Of a DNA stretch of 8,283 bases, positions 1-6,090 are shown piece after piece (within the stretch, counting starts at the first letter, position 1; each line of letters begins with the position of its first letter). This stretch comes from Acidimicrobiales bacterium (lineage in GTDB: Bacteria; Actinomycetota; Acidimicrobiia; Acidimicrobiales; Poriferisodalaceae), in NCBI GenBank assembly GCA_030749275.1, contig JASMKJ010000518.1, positions 1 to 8,283 of the forward strand. The letters run 5' to 3'. Both the position numbers and the translations under genes were made by a program. The notes under the pieces are model-generated. The model was not told the origin of the DNA. It did not search any database and saw nothing but the letters and a program-made list of their open reading frames with translations.

Positions 1-1
1 G

Positions 2-130
2 GAAGCCATTGATCAACATGGAGCGTTACGTGGAGCGGCTCTATCTCTACGACGCATTTCTAGATGCCATCCATTGGGAGGCTGGGGGTATGACCCGGTC
101 CCAACACCAACTCAGAGGGTCGAAGCCTGA
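2..130 (+). CDS. yidD: YidD, membrane protein insertion efficiency factor (3' end only)
   Basis: Only the last 42 codons are in the window; the gene starts to the left. The reading frame beginning at base 2 gives a peptide opening [11 protein letters not shown], then [14 protein letters not shown], and stops at TGA 128-130. This matches the C-terminus of the small YidD (DUF37) family, which normally ends with an AIexHGxxxG stretch followed by RCxPxxxGGYDPVP. YidD is a membrane-associated amphipathic protein thought to help YidC-dependent insertion of inner-membrane proteins. The last base of its stop codon is the first base of the yidC ATG, so the two are almost certainly translationally coupled. 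In other bacteria rnpA and rpmH lie just upstream. The identification rests on the motif and its position beside yidC. Confidence 0.9.
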   Translation, partial: EAIDQHGALRGAALSLRRISRCHPLGGWGYDPVPTPTQRVEA

Positions 131-1143
131 TGTTTGACTTAATCGCTCGCGTCCTTGCTTGGTTTTACGATTTTTCAGGAAGCTACGCCATTGCCATCGT
201 CCTGTTGACCTTCCTCATCATGCTTGTGTTAACACCGTTAACCCTTAAAGGAACCCGGTCGATGATGCGTATCCAGCAGCTCCAACCCGAGTTGAAACGC
301 ATCCAGACAAAACACAAGGGTGACAGACAAAAGATCAATGAAGAAACGATGGCCTTGTACCAAAAACACGGGGCTAATCCGCTTGCTGGCTGTCTCCCAA
401 CCCTTGTTCAGTTACCTGTATTTATTGTCCTTTACCGAGTCATCAATGGGATGACGAAGATGGGCAAGGACGGTATTCCCGACCCGTCGTATCTCAAGAA
501 AGAATCATCGCTGTACCAAGATCTCGTGACCGATGGTGGCCAGATGGTCTCGTTCGGCATTGATCTTTCCGAATCAGCCAAAGACGTAATCCAAGCGAAT
601 TTTGTTGACGGACTTCCCTACCTCGCGTTGGTGGGCATCACCTTTGTGTTGTCGTTCCTTCAGCAAGCACAGATGAAAGCTCATCGAGGAGACGCCGCTG
701 CGCAAAACCCTCAGATGGAAATGCTGATGAAGATCATGCCGTACATGCTGCCCATTTTTGCATTCTTGGTGCAGGCTGCCCTGGGGGTGTATTTCGTAGC
801 GTCGAGTCTTTATCGCATAGGACAACAAGCTTTCATCCATAAGACCATGAAGCCCATCGCGACAATCGATGCAGCGACCGAAACGGAGATAATCGAAGCG
901 GTTGCAGAGGAAACATCAACAAAAGATGTTCCAAATCAACGCTCACAGAAAGCAATCGCAGCCCAGGAACAACGACGCCAAGCACGCGAAGCCCGGAGCA
1001 AACAAAGAAAATCAGGTGGCTCGGAACGTCCCAAAAAGAACCCACCCCAAAAAGGACAGAAAGCACAGAACGACGACGACCAGAAACCAATCCAATCCAA
1101 ACGAACCTCCGGTGACGGACGAACGCGGAAGAGACGGAAATAG
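130..1143 (+). CDS. yidC: YidC/Oxa1-type membrane protein insertase
   Basis: YidC inserts and folds inner-membrane proteins, alone or with SecYEG. This 337-residue protein is the short form without the large periplasmic domain of Gram-negative YidC. Visible parts are a first membrane helix at about 18-38, a charged cytoplasmic helical hairpin at about 42-80, the family signature NPLAGCLPTLVQLPVF (83-98) in the next helix, and further membrane helices at about 162-180, 203-214 and 216-232. From about residue 265 a long Lys/Arg/Gln-rich tail ends in RKRRK, typical of ribosome-contacting tails. The groove arginine found in most homologues (E. coli TFIVRGIMYPLT, R366) aligns with Met31 in TFLIMLVLTPLT. 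The start is fixed by its one-base overlap with the yidD stop. No strong ribosome-binding site precedes it, so coupling probably drives initiation. The next gene begins 3 bases after the stop. Confidence 0.96.
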   Translation: MFDLIARVLAWFYDFSGSYAIAIVLLTFLIMLVLTPLTLKGTRSMMRIQQLQPELKRIQTKHKGDRQKINEETMALYQKHGANPLAGCLPTLVQLPVFIVLYRVINGMTKMGKDGIPDPSYLKKESSLYQDLVTDGGQMVSFGIDLSESAKDVIQANFVDGLPYLALVGITFVLSFLQQAQMKAHRGDAAAQNPQMEMLMKIMPYMLPIFAFLVQAALGVYFVASSLYRIGQQAFIHKTMKPIATIDAATETEIIEAVAEETSTKDVPNQRSQKAIAAQEQRRQAREARSKQRKSGGSERPKKNPPQKGQKAQNDDDQKPIQSKRTSGDGRTRKRRK

Positions 1144-1146
1144 AAG

Positions 1147-1698
1147 ATGGATTGGATTATCACAACAGGATCGACCGAGGAAGAAGCGCTCGACGCCGCG
1201 CTAGACCAGCTTTCCGTCACCCATGACGACGTAGAGTACGAAGTGGTTAAGGAACCCAGGCGAGCGCTCCTTGGGTTCGGTACCAGACGAGCCCAAATTA
1301 GAACCCGCGTACGGCCGATAGCAGTCCCCGCCAAGCGAGACCGCCGCCGCCCAGCCCGATCGGACAAACAGAAAAAAACTAAGAACAAAAGTTCTACACC
1401 GGGCCAAAAATCTAGGAGCCAAAAATCTAGGAGCCAAAAACAACAGCGTGCCTCCAAGCGGAGACCACCTGAAAGCCAGGACCATAAGCGTTCGCCGAAG
1501 CCGCCGAATCACCAGGACAAACTCGAGGAAATCGGTAATGGCGGGGGAGAGGCTCCGGGTTCCACAAAACGCAAGCGCACCCTGAAGGCAGACGGGACAC
1601 CAGATACACGATCGAACATACGTTCGACGACAAGGAACGAAAGCCCCCCATCAGAACACCCGACACCAGCTCGTCGAGTGAGGAAGATCAACCACTAG
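1147..1698 (+). CDS. Stand-alone Jag_N-domain protein with long basic tail
   Basis: This 183-residue protein begins with a Jag_N domain (about residues 1-55): a helix following TGSTEEEALDAAL, then a segment ending EPRRALLGFGTRRAQIR, matching the Jag_N pattern in which a GLLGxG-like loop precedes a basic strand. The rest is low-complexity, rich in Lys, Arg, Ser and Pro, with QKSRS repeated in tandem, and has no recognisable fold. In Firmicutes the same N-domain is fused to the KH and R3H domains of Jag/KhpB. Here those domains are a separate gene 34 bases downstream in another frame. The start lies 3 bases after the yidC stop with only a poor ribosome-binding site, so coupling with yidC is likely. 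The basic tail may bind RNA or ribosomes near the insertase, which is inference. The frame upstream of the khpB start is closed at 1679-1681, so a fused product would need a frameshift between about 1682 and 1695. Confidence 0.8.
   Translation: MDWIITTGSTEEEALDAALDQLSVTHDDVEYEVVKEPRRALLGFGTRRAQIRTRVRPIAVPAKRDRRRPARSDKQKKTKNKSSTPGQKSRSQKSRSQKQQRASKRRPPESQDHKRSPKPPNHQDKLEEIGNGGGEAPGSTKRKRTLKADGTPDTRSNIRSTTRNESPPSEHPTPARRVRKINH
1403..1440 (+). repeat. 15-bp tandem repeat inside the Jag_N tail
   Basis: The unit GCCAAAAATCTAGGA occurs at 1403-1417 and 1418-1432, followed by a partial copy, GCCAAAAA, at 1433-1440. The unit is five codons long, so copy changes keep the frame; it adds QKSRS to the basic tail. 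The copies are identical, which suggests recent slippage expansion in an unconstrained linker. Confidence 0.9.
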
Positions 1699-1721
1699 GG
1701 AGACATCCCACAAACAACAGC

Positions 1722-1726
1722 AGGAG
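1722..1726 (+). promoter_or_regulatory. Ribosome-binding site of khpB
   Basis: AGGAG ends 6 bases before the ATG at 1733. It shows that the KH-R3H gene has its own initiation signal rather than being the broken 3' half of a fused jag gene. Confidence 0.75.
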
Positions 1727-1732
1727 ACTGCA

Positions 1733-2221
1733 ATGACAACTGAAGCCAACATTGAAGAACAACAACAAATGGTCGGTGAGTTTCTGGTAGGGCTCGCCCA
1801 ATCATTTGGAGTAACCGCAAAAGCAGAAAACGTATCAGCGGACGAAGATAGCTTTGAAGTAAACCTGACCGGCGACGAGAAGGAGCTGGGACTCCTCATC
1901 GGACCCAAGGGAAATCATCTCGTGGCGATCCACGAGGTCTCGAAAACAATGCTCCAACGACGCCTCCCCGGGCTTAACCGAGCCCGTATCAGAGTTGATG
2001 TCGGCGGCTATCGGAGCCGACGACGCGAAGCATTAGCTGCGTACGTTCAAGAATTGGCCCAAAAAGTTGTTGAGTCCGGTGTCGAAAAAGGTTTAGAGCC
2101 GATGAATGCCGCTGATCGCAAGGTGGTACACGACGCGGTCAATGAAATCACTGGTGTCAACACAATTTCAGTGGGTGACGAACCTCGCCGCAGAGTCGTC
2201 CTTGTTGTAGCTGACGACTGA
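1733..2221 (+). CDS. khpB: KhpB/Jag-type RNA-binding protein (KH and R3H domains)
   Basis: This 162-residue cytoplasmic protein has an acidic N-terminal leader, a KH domain at about 35-90 with the nucleic-acid-binding GxxG loop (GPKG, 57-60, in LIGPKGNHL), and an R3H domain at about 95-160 with the RxxxH motif (R129-K-V-V-H133). KhpB binds RNA, often paired with KhpA, and in Gram-positive bacteria affects cell elongation and small-RNA function. Its place beside yidC is conserved. It lacks the Jag_N domain, as does the mycobacterial counterpart, but in this genome a Jag_N protein is encoded just upstream. The ATG is supported by an AGGAG site 6 bases away. rsmG follows after 8 bases. Domain calls are firm; any cellular role is inferred from the family. 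Confidence 0.92.
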   Translation: MTTEANIEEQQQMVGEFLVGLAQSFGVTAKAENVSADEDSFEVNLTGDEKELGLLIGPKGNHLVAIHEVSKTMLQRRLPGLNRARIRVDVGGYRSRRREALAAYVQELAQKVVESGVEKGLEPMNAADRKVVHDAVNEITGVNTISVGDEPRRRVVLVVADD

Positions 2222-2229
2222 GAGAAGTC

Positions 2230-2844
2230 ATGAGGCAGGCGGCGTTGGTCGCGGCCCTCAGGCGAGCACAAGTCCTCGGACATATCGGTGCGGGTGACAT
2301 TGATAACTACATCCAGCACGCCCAGGCACACTTACAAGCCGCGCAGCCAGCTCAAAACTCGAAATGGTGCGATTTAGGCTCGGGTGGAGGCTTACCGGGG
2401 CTTGTTGTGGCTGCAGAACGACCGGACTTAGAGCTGACTCTGCTCGACCGATCAGTCGTACGCACACAGTTTTTGGCGGATGCACTGCGCGACATAGGAG
2501 CAGAAGAAAACGTTGAAGTGGTGACTAGCGACGCCTCTGAACTAGCGCACCATCCTTCGTACAGAGCTCTATACGACGGCGTTTTCAGTCGCTCTTTCGG
2601 CCCTCCATCGGTGACAGTTGAATGTGCCGTTGCGTTGTTATCCCTAGGCGGCCGGTTGGTAGTGAGCGAACCTCCCGAGCCGGCAGAGGACCGTTGGCCG
2701 ACTCAACCTCTGCGAACAATGGGATTGGACCATCCCACCGTTATTGAAGGGCCGCCGAGGTTCGTCTCCATGTCCTTGGTTGAATTCCCAGACATCGGTG
2801 TGCCCAGAAAATGGACACGAATCAGCAAAAATCCACTGTTTTGA
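2230..2844 (+). CDS. rsmG: RsmG (GidB)-family 16S rRNA m7G methyltransferase
   Basis: RsmG uses S-adenosylmethionine to methylate N7 of G527 in 16S rRNA; in several bacteria its loss gives low-level streptomycin resistance. This 204-residue protein has the glycine-rich cofactor loop GSGGGLPG (50-57), the acidic end of strand 2 at LLDR (D73), the family stretch SRSFGPP (120-126, SRAFAP in most members), the GGRLVVSEPP strand, and the C-terminal PRKWTRISKNPLF that matches the usual proline-rich ending. It is shorter at the N-terminus: the glycine loop begins at about residue 50 rather than about 73 as in E. coli, and no WN..NLT motif is visible. An in-frame stop at 2212-2214 excludes an upstream extension. 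A GAGAAG sequence precedes the ATG. The first parS site begins 2 bases after its stop. Confidence 0.88.
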   Translation: MRQAALVAALRRAQVLGHIGAGDIDNYIQHAQAHLQAAQPAQNSKWCDLGSGGGLPGLVVAAERPDLELTLLDRSVVRTQFLADALRDIGAEENVEVVTSDASELAHHPSYRALYDGVFSRSFGPPSVTVECAVALLSLGGRLVVSEPPEPAEDRWPTQPLRTMGLDHPTVIEGPPRFVSMSLVEFPDIGVPRKWTRISKNPLF

Positions 2845-2845
2845 A

Positions 2846-2861
2846 TGTTTCACGTGAAACT
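2846..2861. promoter_or_regulatory. parS: parS centromere site 1
   Basis: TGTTTCACGTGAAACT contains the perfect 14-base palindrome GTTTCACGTGAAAC (2847-2860), identical to the core of the widely conserved bacterial parS. ParB dimers load here, bind CTP and slide outward to build the partition complex that ParA moves. The site starts 2 bases after the rsmG stop. Confidence 0.96.
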
Positions 2862-2880
2862 GGAAACAAACAATCAGAGA

Positions 2881-2896
2881 TGTTTCACGTGAAACC
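2881..2896. promoter_or_regulatory. parS: parS centromere site 2
   Basis: TGTTTCACGTGAAACC carries the same perfect 14-base palindrome (2882-2895) as the first site. The two centres are 35 bases apart. Together they occupy the gap in front of parA, where bound ParB could also affect parAB transcription. Confidence 0.96.
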
Positions 2897-2909
2897 GGCA
2901 GTTAAATCC

Positions 2910-2938
2910 TTGACCCGCTTGCCACGAAAGACTGAGAT
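2910..2938 (+). promoter_or_regulatory. Possible parAB promoter (weak)
   Basis: TTGACC (2910-2915) resembles a -35 box, and 17 bases later TGAGAT (2933-2938) is a poor -10 box. It lies between the second parS and parA, which is a sensible place. The -10 match is weak, and parAB may instead be read through from rsmG. Confidence 0.3.
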
Positions 2939-2984
2939 TGGTCTGTCCACACATTGCTAGTTCGACATTTCAAAGAGGCTCGGG

Positions 2985-3779
2985 ATGCCACGAATTCTTG
3001 CCGTCGCCAACCAAAAAGGCGGAGTAGGGAAGACAACCACCGTAGTAAGTGTCGCCGCCAATGTTGCCCTCTCGGGGAAACGGACACTCCTTGTAGATCT
3101 TGATCCTCAGGGCAATGCGACCACAGGGCTTGGAGTTAACCCTAATAATGTTGAGAACTCGAGCTATAACGTCGTCGTTCAACAACTTCCGATCAGCGCA
3201 GCACGAACCCGAACCGTCGTTGAAGGCCTGGACCTTTTGCCCGCGACGATGGATCTCGCTGGCGCTGAAATTGAACTCGTTCCAATGTTCAGCCGAGAAC
3301 TGCGGCTCCGGTCGGCCATCTCGTTAGTTGAGAAAGACTACGACTATATCTTCATCGATTGCCCACCCAGCTTGGGCATGCTCACTGTCAACAGCCTGGC
3401 GGCAGCGTCCGAAGTAGTAGTTCCGTTGCAATGCGAGTACTACGCGTTAGAAGGACTGACCCAGCTATTGAACAACGTTCAATTGGTGCAAGAAGGGCTT
3501 AACCCTGAGTTAAAAGTTACCGCCATAGTGTTGGTCATGTTTGACGCCCGGACGCGCTTAGCCCAAGAAGTGGCAGAAGAAGTCCGGTCTCATTTCGGCG
3601 ACCTCGTGTTAACAACAGTGGTGCCGCGATCGGTTCGGCTATCTGAGGCACCCAGTTACGGGCAGCCGATCGAAATCTACGACCCTTCAAGTCGAGGGGC
3701 AGCCGCCTATAGGGCGGTTACCAATGAAATCCTTCAGCAACAGCTGACAAATTTTAGTGAACCGGAAAGGAGTCCATGA
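2985..3779 (+). CDS. parA: ParA, chromosome-partitioning ATPase
   Basis: ParA dimerises with ATP on DNA. ParB-parS complexes trigger its hydrolysis, and the resulting gradient moves newly copied origins apart. The 264-residue protein starts almost directly with the deviant Walker A motif KGGVGKTT (11-18), whose first lysine is the signature lysine of the family. It continues with the switch region LLVDLDPQGN (D39, D41) and the Walker B strand ending IDCPPSLG, and has the usual C-terminal helices. It lacks the extra N-terminal DNA-binding domain of plasmid type Ia ParA and so fits the chromosomal Soj type. An AAAGAGG site (2972-2978) sits 6 bases before the ATG, and an in-frame stop at 2958-2960 rules out an extended N-terminus. 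Two parS sites lie just upstream. Its stop codon overlaps the parB start region. Confidence 0.97.
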   Translation: MPRILAVANQKGGVGKTTTVVSVAANVALSGKRTLLVDLDPQGNATTGLGVNPNNVENSSYNVVVQQLPISAARTRTVVEGLDLLPATMDLAGAEIELVPMFSRELRLRSAISLVEKDYDYIFIDCPPSLGMLTVNSLAAASEVVVPLQCEYYALEGLTQLLNNVQLVQEGLNPELKVTAIVLVMFDARTRLAQEVAEEVRSHFGDLVLTTVVPRSVRLSEAPSYGQPIEIYDPSSRGAAAYRAVTNEILQQQLTNFSEPERSP

Positions 3780-4750
3780 TGGCTCGCCCACAGGGGGGAT
3801 TAGGACGCGGTTTGGGCGCGTTGATACCCAGCCCAAGCCCAACAGATACAGCCAGGACTGAAGAGCGAAAAAGTCTCGCTGCATCGGATAATCAAACATC
3901 CGGTGTGACGGCGGATGTCGAACGACTTGGTGCTTATATTGAGATTCCGTTGGAGGAAATTGGAGTCAATCAACTACAGCCGAGAAAGGCCTTCGATGAC
4001 GATGCACTAAAGGTGCTTGCGGATTCAATCGAACGTTTCGGAGTACTACAGCCAGTGGTGGTGAGATCTTCATCTGGCGCCAAACCCTTTGAACTAGTGG
4101 CAGGGGAGCGACGATGGAGAGCGTCACAACTGGCGGGAAAGAGCACAATTCCCGCGGTGATCCGCAACTCAGACCCAGAGTCAAGCCTGGTAGAGGCTTT
4201 AGTGGAAAACTTGCACCGTGAGGACTTAAACCCCTTGGAGGAGGCCGCTGCCTTCCAGCACCTGGTAGAGGACTTTGGTGTAACCCATGGCGAACTCGGC
4301 GAGCGCTTGGGGAAAGCCAGAACAACCATTTCGAATTCGCTGAGGCTGCTCGAATTGCCAACAGAGATTCAATTAGCACTTGTAAGTGGAGAGCTCACGG
4401 CTGGGCATGCCAGGGCGTTGCTGGCCTGTGACTCAGAATCGCTTCGAACAGGGCTTCTGCACAAGATCGTGCGGGAAAATCTCTCTGTTCGAGAAGCGGA
4501 AGAAATAGCACGGGGTAGTTCCAGTACCCCGAAACGAGGCCTCCAACCAAAACGGGGGACCTCCTTGCCGGAGGCCTCGGCGCTGGAAGTAGAAAAGCAA
4601 CTCGGCGATTATCTAAATACCACTGTGAGTGTTCAAATGACCCAAAAACGTGGGAAATTGGTCATCGATTTTGCCACTATTAGTGATTTACAGCGGATCT
4701 ATGACCTGATTTACACCCACCGGGAACGTCTCAACAGAGAAGACCATTAA
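3779..4750 (+). CDS. parB: ParB, CTP-dependent parS-binding clamp
   Basis: ParB recognises parS, closes as a CTP-bound sliding clamp and recruits ParA and SMC. With the start used here the protein has 323 residues. The N-terminal GLGRGLGALIP (7-17) is the segment that stimulates ParA. The CTP pocket is shown by GERRWR (109-114) and ENLHREDLNP (143-152). The parS-reading helix-turn-helix is at about 169-189 (VTHGELGERLGKARTTISNS). The C-terminal dimerisation part ends LNREDH. Two adjacent ATGs exist at 3776 and 3779; AAAGGAG (3766-3772) is 3 bases from the first and 6 from the second, so the second is preferred. It shares one base with the parA stop, so coupling is expected. All catalytic and binding motifs look intact. 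Confidence 0.97.
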   Translation: MARPQGGLGRGLGALIPSPSPTDTARTEERKSLAASDNQTSGVTADVERLGAYIEIPLEEIGVNQLQPRKAFDDDALKVLADSIERFGVLQPVVVRSSSGAKPFELVAGERRWRASQLAGKSTIPAVIRNSDPESSLVEALVENLHREDLNPLEEAAAFQHLVEDFGVTHGELGERLGKARTTISNSLRLLELPTEIQLALVSGELTAGHARALLACDSESLRTGLLHKIVRENLSVREAEEIARGSSSTPKRGLQPKRGTSLPEASALEVEKQLGDYLNTTVSVQMTQKRGKLVIDFATISDLQRIYDLIYTHRERLNREDH

Positions 4751-4771
4751 AAAGAAGAATGCCGTAACCAA
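4751..4771. other. Short gap between converging operons
   Basis: Only 21 bases separate the parB stop (TAA) from the cwlM-like stop (TAG on the opposite strand). It is A-rich on the + strand and contains no inverted repeat followed by a T-run, so no intrinsic terminator is visible for either operon here. Confidence 0.8.
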
Positions 4772-5752
4772 CTAATCAAGACCGACCTCGATGAATGACC
4801 GGACAGCATCAGTCACGGTCAAGGACATGTTGTGGTGGTTTCGAACCAGCGTGTTCACGTCGGCTATCCGTAACAACAAAGCCGGCATCCGGGTCTCCCG
4901 TAGCAAGGGAAGTCTCATCCCCTGGGAGGAAATGTCAGGGAAGATAGGTCGGAGACTTTCGGCCAGAGACGAACCGAGCTGTTGTCCGGTTGGGCTTTCG
5001 AAATGATCACCTAAGAAGTGGCAAATAGATGAACCTTCGTCCCTAATTTCGACCCCGATGCATAAATCTGCGTCAAACATATTTGCTTGTTGAGCATGAA
5101 TGCTCCACTCAGGGTGGTGGCTGGTCAGCACTTCAGCGCCCGCTTCAGATAACGACCGACGAAGAGATGCGATTACCGCGTCAAGGCCTCCGCTCTCAGC
5201 AAGAAGAATCTTATAACCGTGCAATTCGGTACTCGCATTCAGAAATCTCTGCTTCTCTTGCAGTCTTGTGATGTCCGATGCCTCACCGAATCGCTCCCCG
5301 ACTTTGTGTAAGAAGTCAACGGTCACAGGGCCACAAACCCCGTCAGGCACCAACCCTGCGTTTAATTGGAAATCGGTTAACGCATCGGCTGTCTGTTGAC
5401 CGTGGATGCCATCGATTTGTCCCATAGGAAAACCAAGGGAAGTGAGCAATCGTTGGAGATCGGCCACGTCGTCCCCCCGAAGTGGTGGCGATTGGAGATA
5501 CAACAATCTTGAGCCGAGACGATGTCCAGCCTCGACAAGCTGACTCCACGTTTGGGGGCCACAAATACCGTCCACGTCGATAGATCGATGTTTTTGGAAC
5601 TCCTTGAGGGCAGCCTCGGTAGCAGTACCAAAGAGACCGTCCAGAGAATCGACGGTGTGTCCCAAAGAAGTCAATCTGGTTTGCAGATCTTGAACGTGGT
5701 CCCCTTGAGCCCCGATACCAAAAGGACGAATGAGAGATGGATCTACAGGAAT
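4772..5752 (-). CDS. cwlM: CwlM-like protein: two peptidoglycan-binding repeats plus degenerate amidase domain
   Basis: Two peptidoglycan-binding (PGBD-1) repeats come first: about residues 17-76 (GDHVQDLQTRLTSLGH to VDGICGPQTW) and about 92-150 (GDDVADLQRLLTSLGF to PDGVCGPVTV). An Amidase_3-like fold follows from about 180 to the end. The usual zinc ligands are absent: the DPGHGG loop reads LAESGG (His to Ser), SIHAN reads GVEIR, and the last VExGF-type strand reads LLLRI (Glu to Arg). A catalytic amidase is therefore unlikely. In mycobacteria CwlM is a non-catalytic cytoplasmic regulator of MurA and MurJ encoded beside trxA, as here. At 326 residues it lacks the C-terminal tail that carries the regulatory phosphosite of mycobacterial CwlM. 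No ATG, GTG or TTG precedes the first repeat. I place the start at ATT 5750-5752, 8 bases after GGAGGAG and overlapping the trxA end. The only standard start, TTG 5672-5674, would cut the first repeat. Confidence 0.82.
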   Translation of the reverse strand: MPVDPSLIRPFGIGAQGDHVQDLQTRLTSLGHTVDSLDGLFGTATEAALKEFQKHRSIDVDGICGPQTWSQLVEAGHRLGSRLLYLQSPPLRGDDVADLQRLLTSLGFPMGQIDGIHGQQTADALTDFQLNAGLVPDGVCGPVTVDFLHKVGERFGEASDITRLQEKQRFLNASTELHGYKILLAESGGLDAVIASLRRSLSEAGAEVLTSHHPEWSIHAQQANMFDADLCIGVEIRDEGSSICHFLGDHFESPTGQQLGSSLAESLRPIFPDISSQGMRLPLLRETRMPALLLRIADVNTLVRNHHNMSLTVTDAVRSFIEVGLD

Positions 5753-6066
5753 TCGCCAATCTCCTCCAGCAACGCGCCTTTGGGCTTCGCTCCAATGAGT
5801 TTCTTGGCGGGCTCACCATTTTCGAAAACAATGAGAGCTGGGATGCTCATGATTTCGTAACGTCGAGCGAGATCGGGGCTGTCGTCTACGTTTACTTTGG
5901 CGATCCGGATGGCCTCTTCTTCAGATGCAATTTCTTCAAGAATTGGAGCAATCATTTTGCAAGGACCGCACCACTCAGCCCAAAAGTCAACCAGTACTGG
6001 TTTGTCCGAAGAACTGATTGCTTCGTCAAATGAACTTGCGTCAAGGTCAGTAATTCCTTCAGCCAT
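5743..6066 (-). CDS. trxA: Thioredoxin
   Basis: Thioredoxin is a small cytoplasmic dithiol protein that reduces disulfides in target enzymes and is recharged by thioredoxin reductase. The 107-residue product has the full single-domain fold with the active site WCGPCK (32-37), the conserved FWAEWCGPC approach, and the cis-proline in SIPALIVF (P76). Length and motifs are standard. The ATG is preceded by GAGGAG seven bases upstream. trxB lies 90 bases upstream on the same strand and supplies its reductase, so the pair form a unit. The last bases overlap the start region of the cwlM-like gene, whose presumed ribosome-binding site (GGAGGAG) lies inside the 3' end of trxA. No membrane segment or signal peptide is present. 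Confidence 0.97.
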   Translation of the reverse strand: MAEGITDLDASSFDEAISSSDKPVLVDFWAEWCGPCKMIAPILEEIASEEEAIRIAKVNVDDSPDLARRYEIMSIPALIVFENGEPAKKLIGAKPKGALLEEIGEFL

Positions 6067-6090
6067 CTTTAACTCCTCATCTTGGGTGAA

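Noticed and set aside
902..1204. 100-codon + frame across the yidC-Jag_N junction
   Set aside because: It overlaps both genes in another frame and has only low-complexity A-rich content; the YidC and Jag_N frames are supported by family motifs.
936..1457. 173-codon antisense frame opposite the yidC and Jag_N tails
   Set aside because: It mirrors repetitive Lys/Arg/Gln codons on the + strand, giving Ser/Phe/Trp/Leu-rich low-complexity protein with no family features; it is a shadow frame.
1679..1733. Programmed frameshift joining Jag_N to KhpB
   Set aside because: The possible shift window (1682-1695) has no slippery run, and khpB has its own AGGAG site and ATG; kept only as a point to verify.
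2880..2960. Small ORF starting ATG at the second parS (MFHVKPAVKS...)
   Set aside because: It is made by the parS palindrome itself, has no good ribosome-binding site, and ends 24 bases before parA in the same frame, so it cannot be an extended ParA start.
4849..4865. Third parS-like site (TTCACGT) in the cwlM-like gene
   Set aside because: Only one half of the palindrome matches; the CACGTG centre is missing.
5343..5831. 162-codon - strand frame overlapping trxA and the cwlM-like gene, possibly the real upstream part of cwlM
   Set aside because: The peptidoglycan-binding motifs (GDxVxDLQxxLxxLG) run without a break in the other - strand frame up to at least 5725, so no frameshift into this frame is needed.
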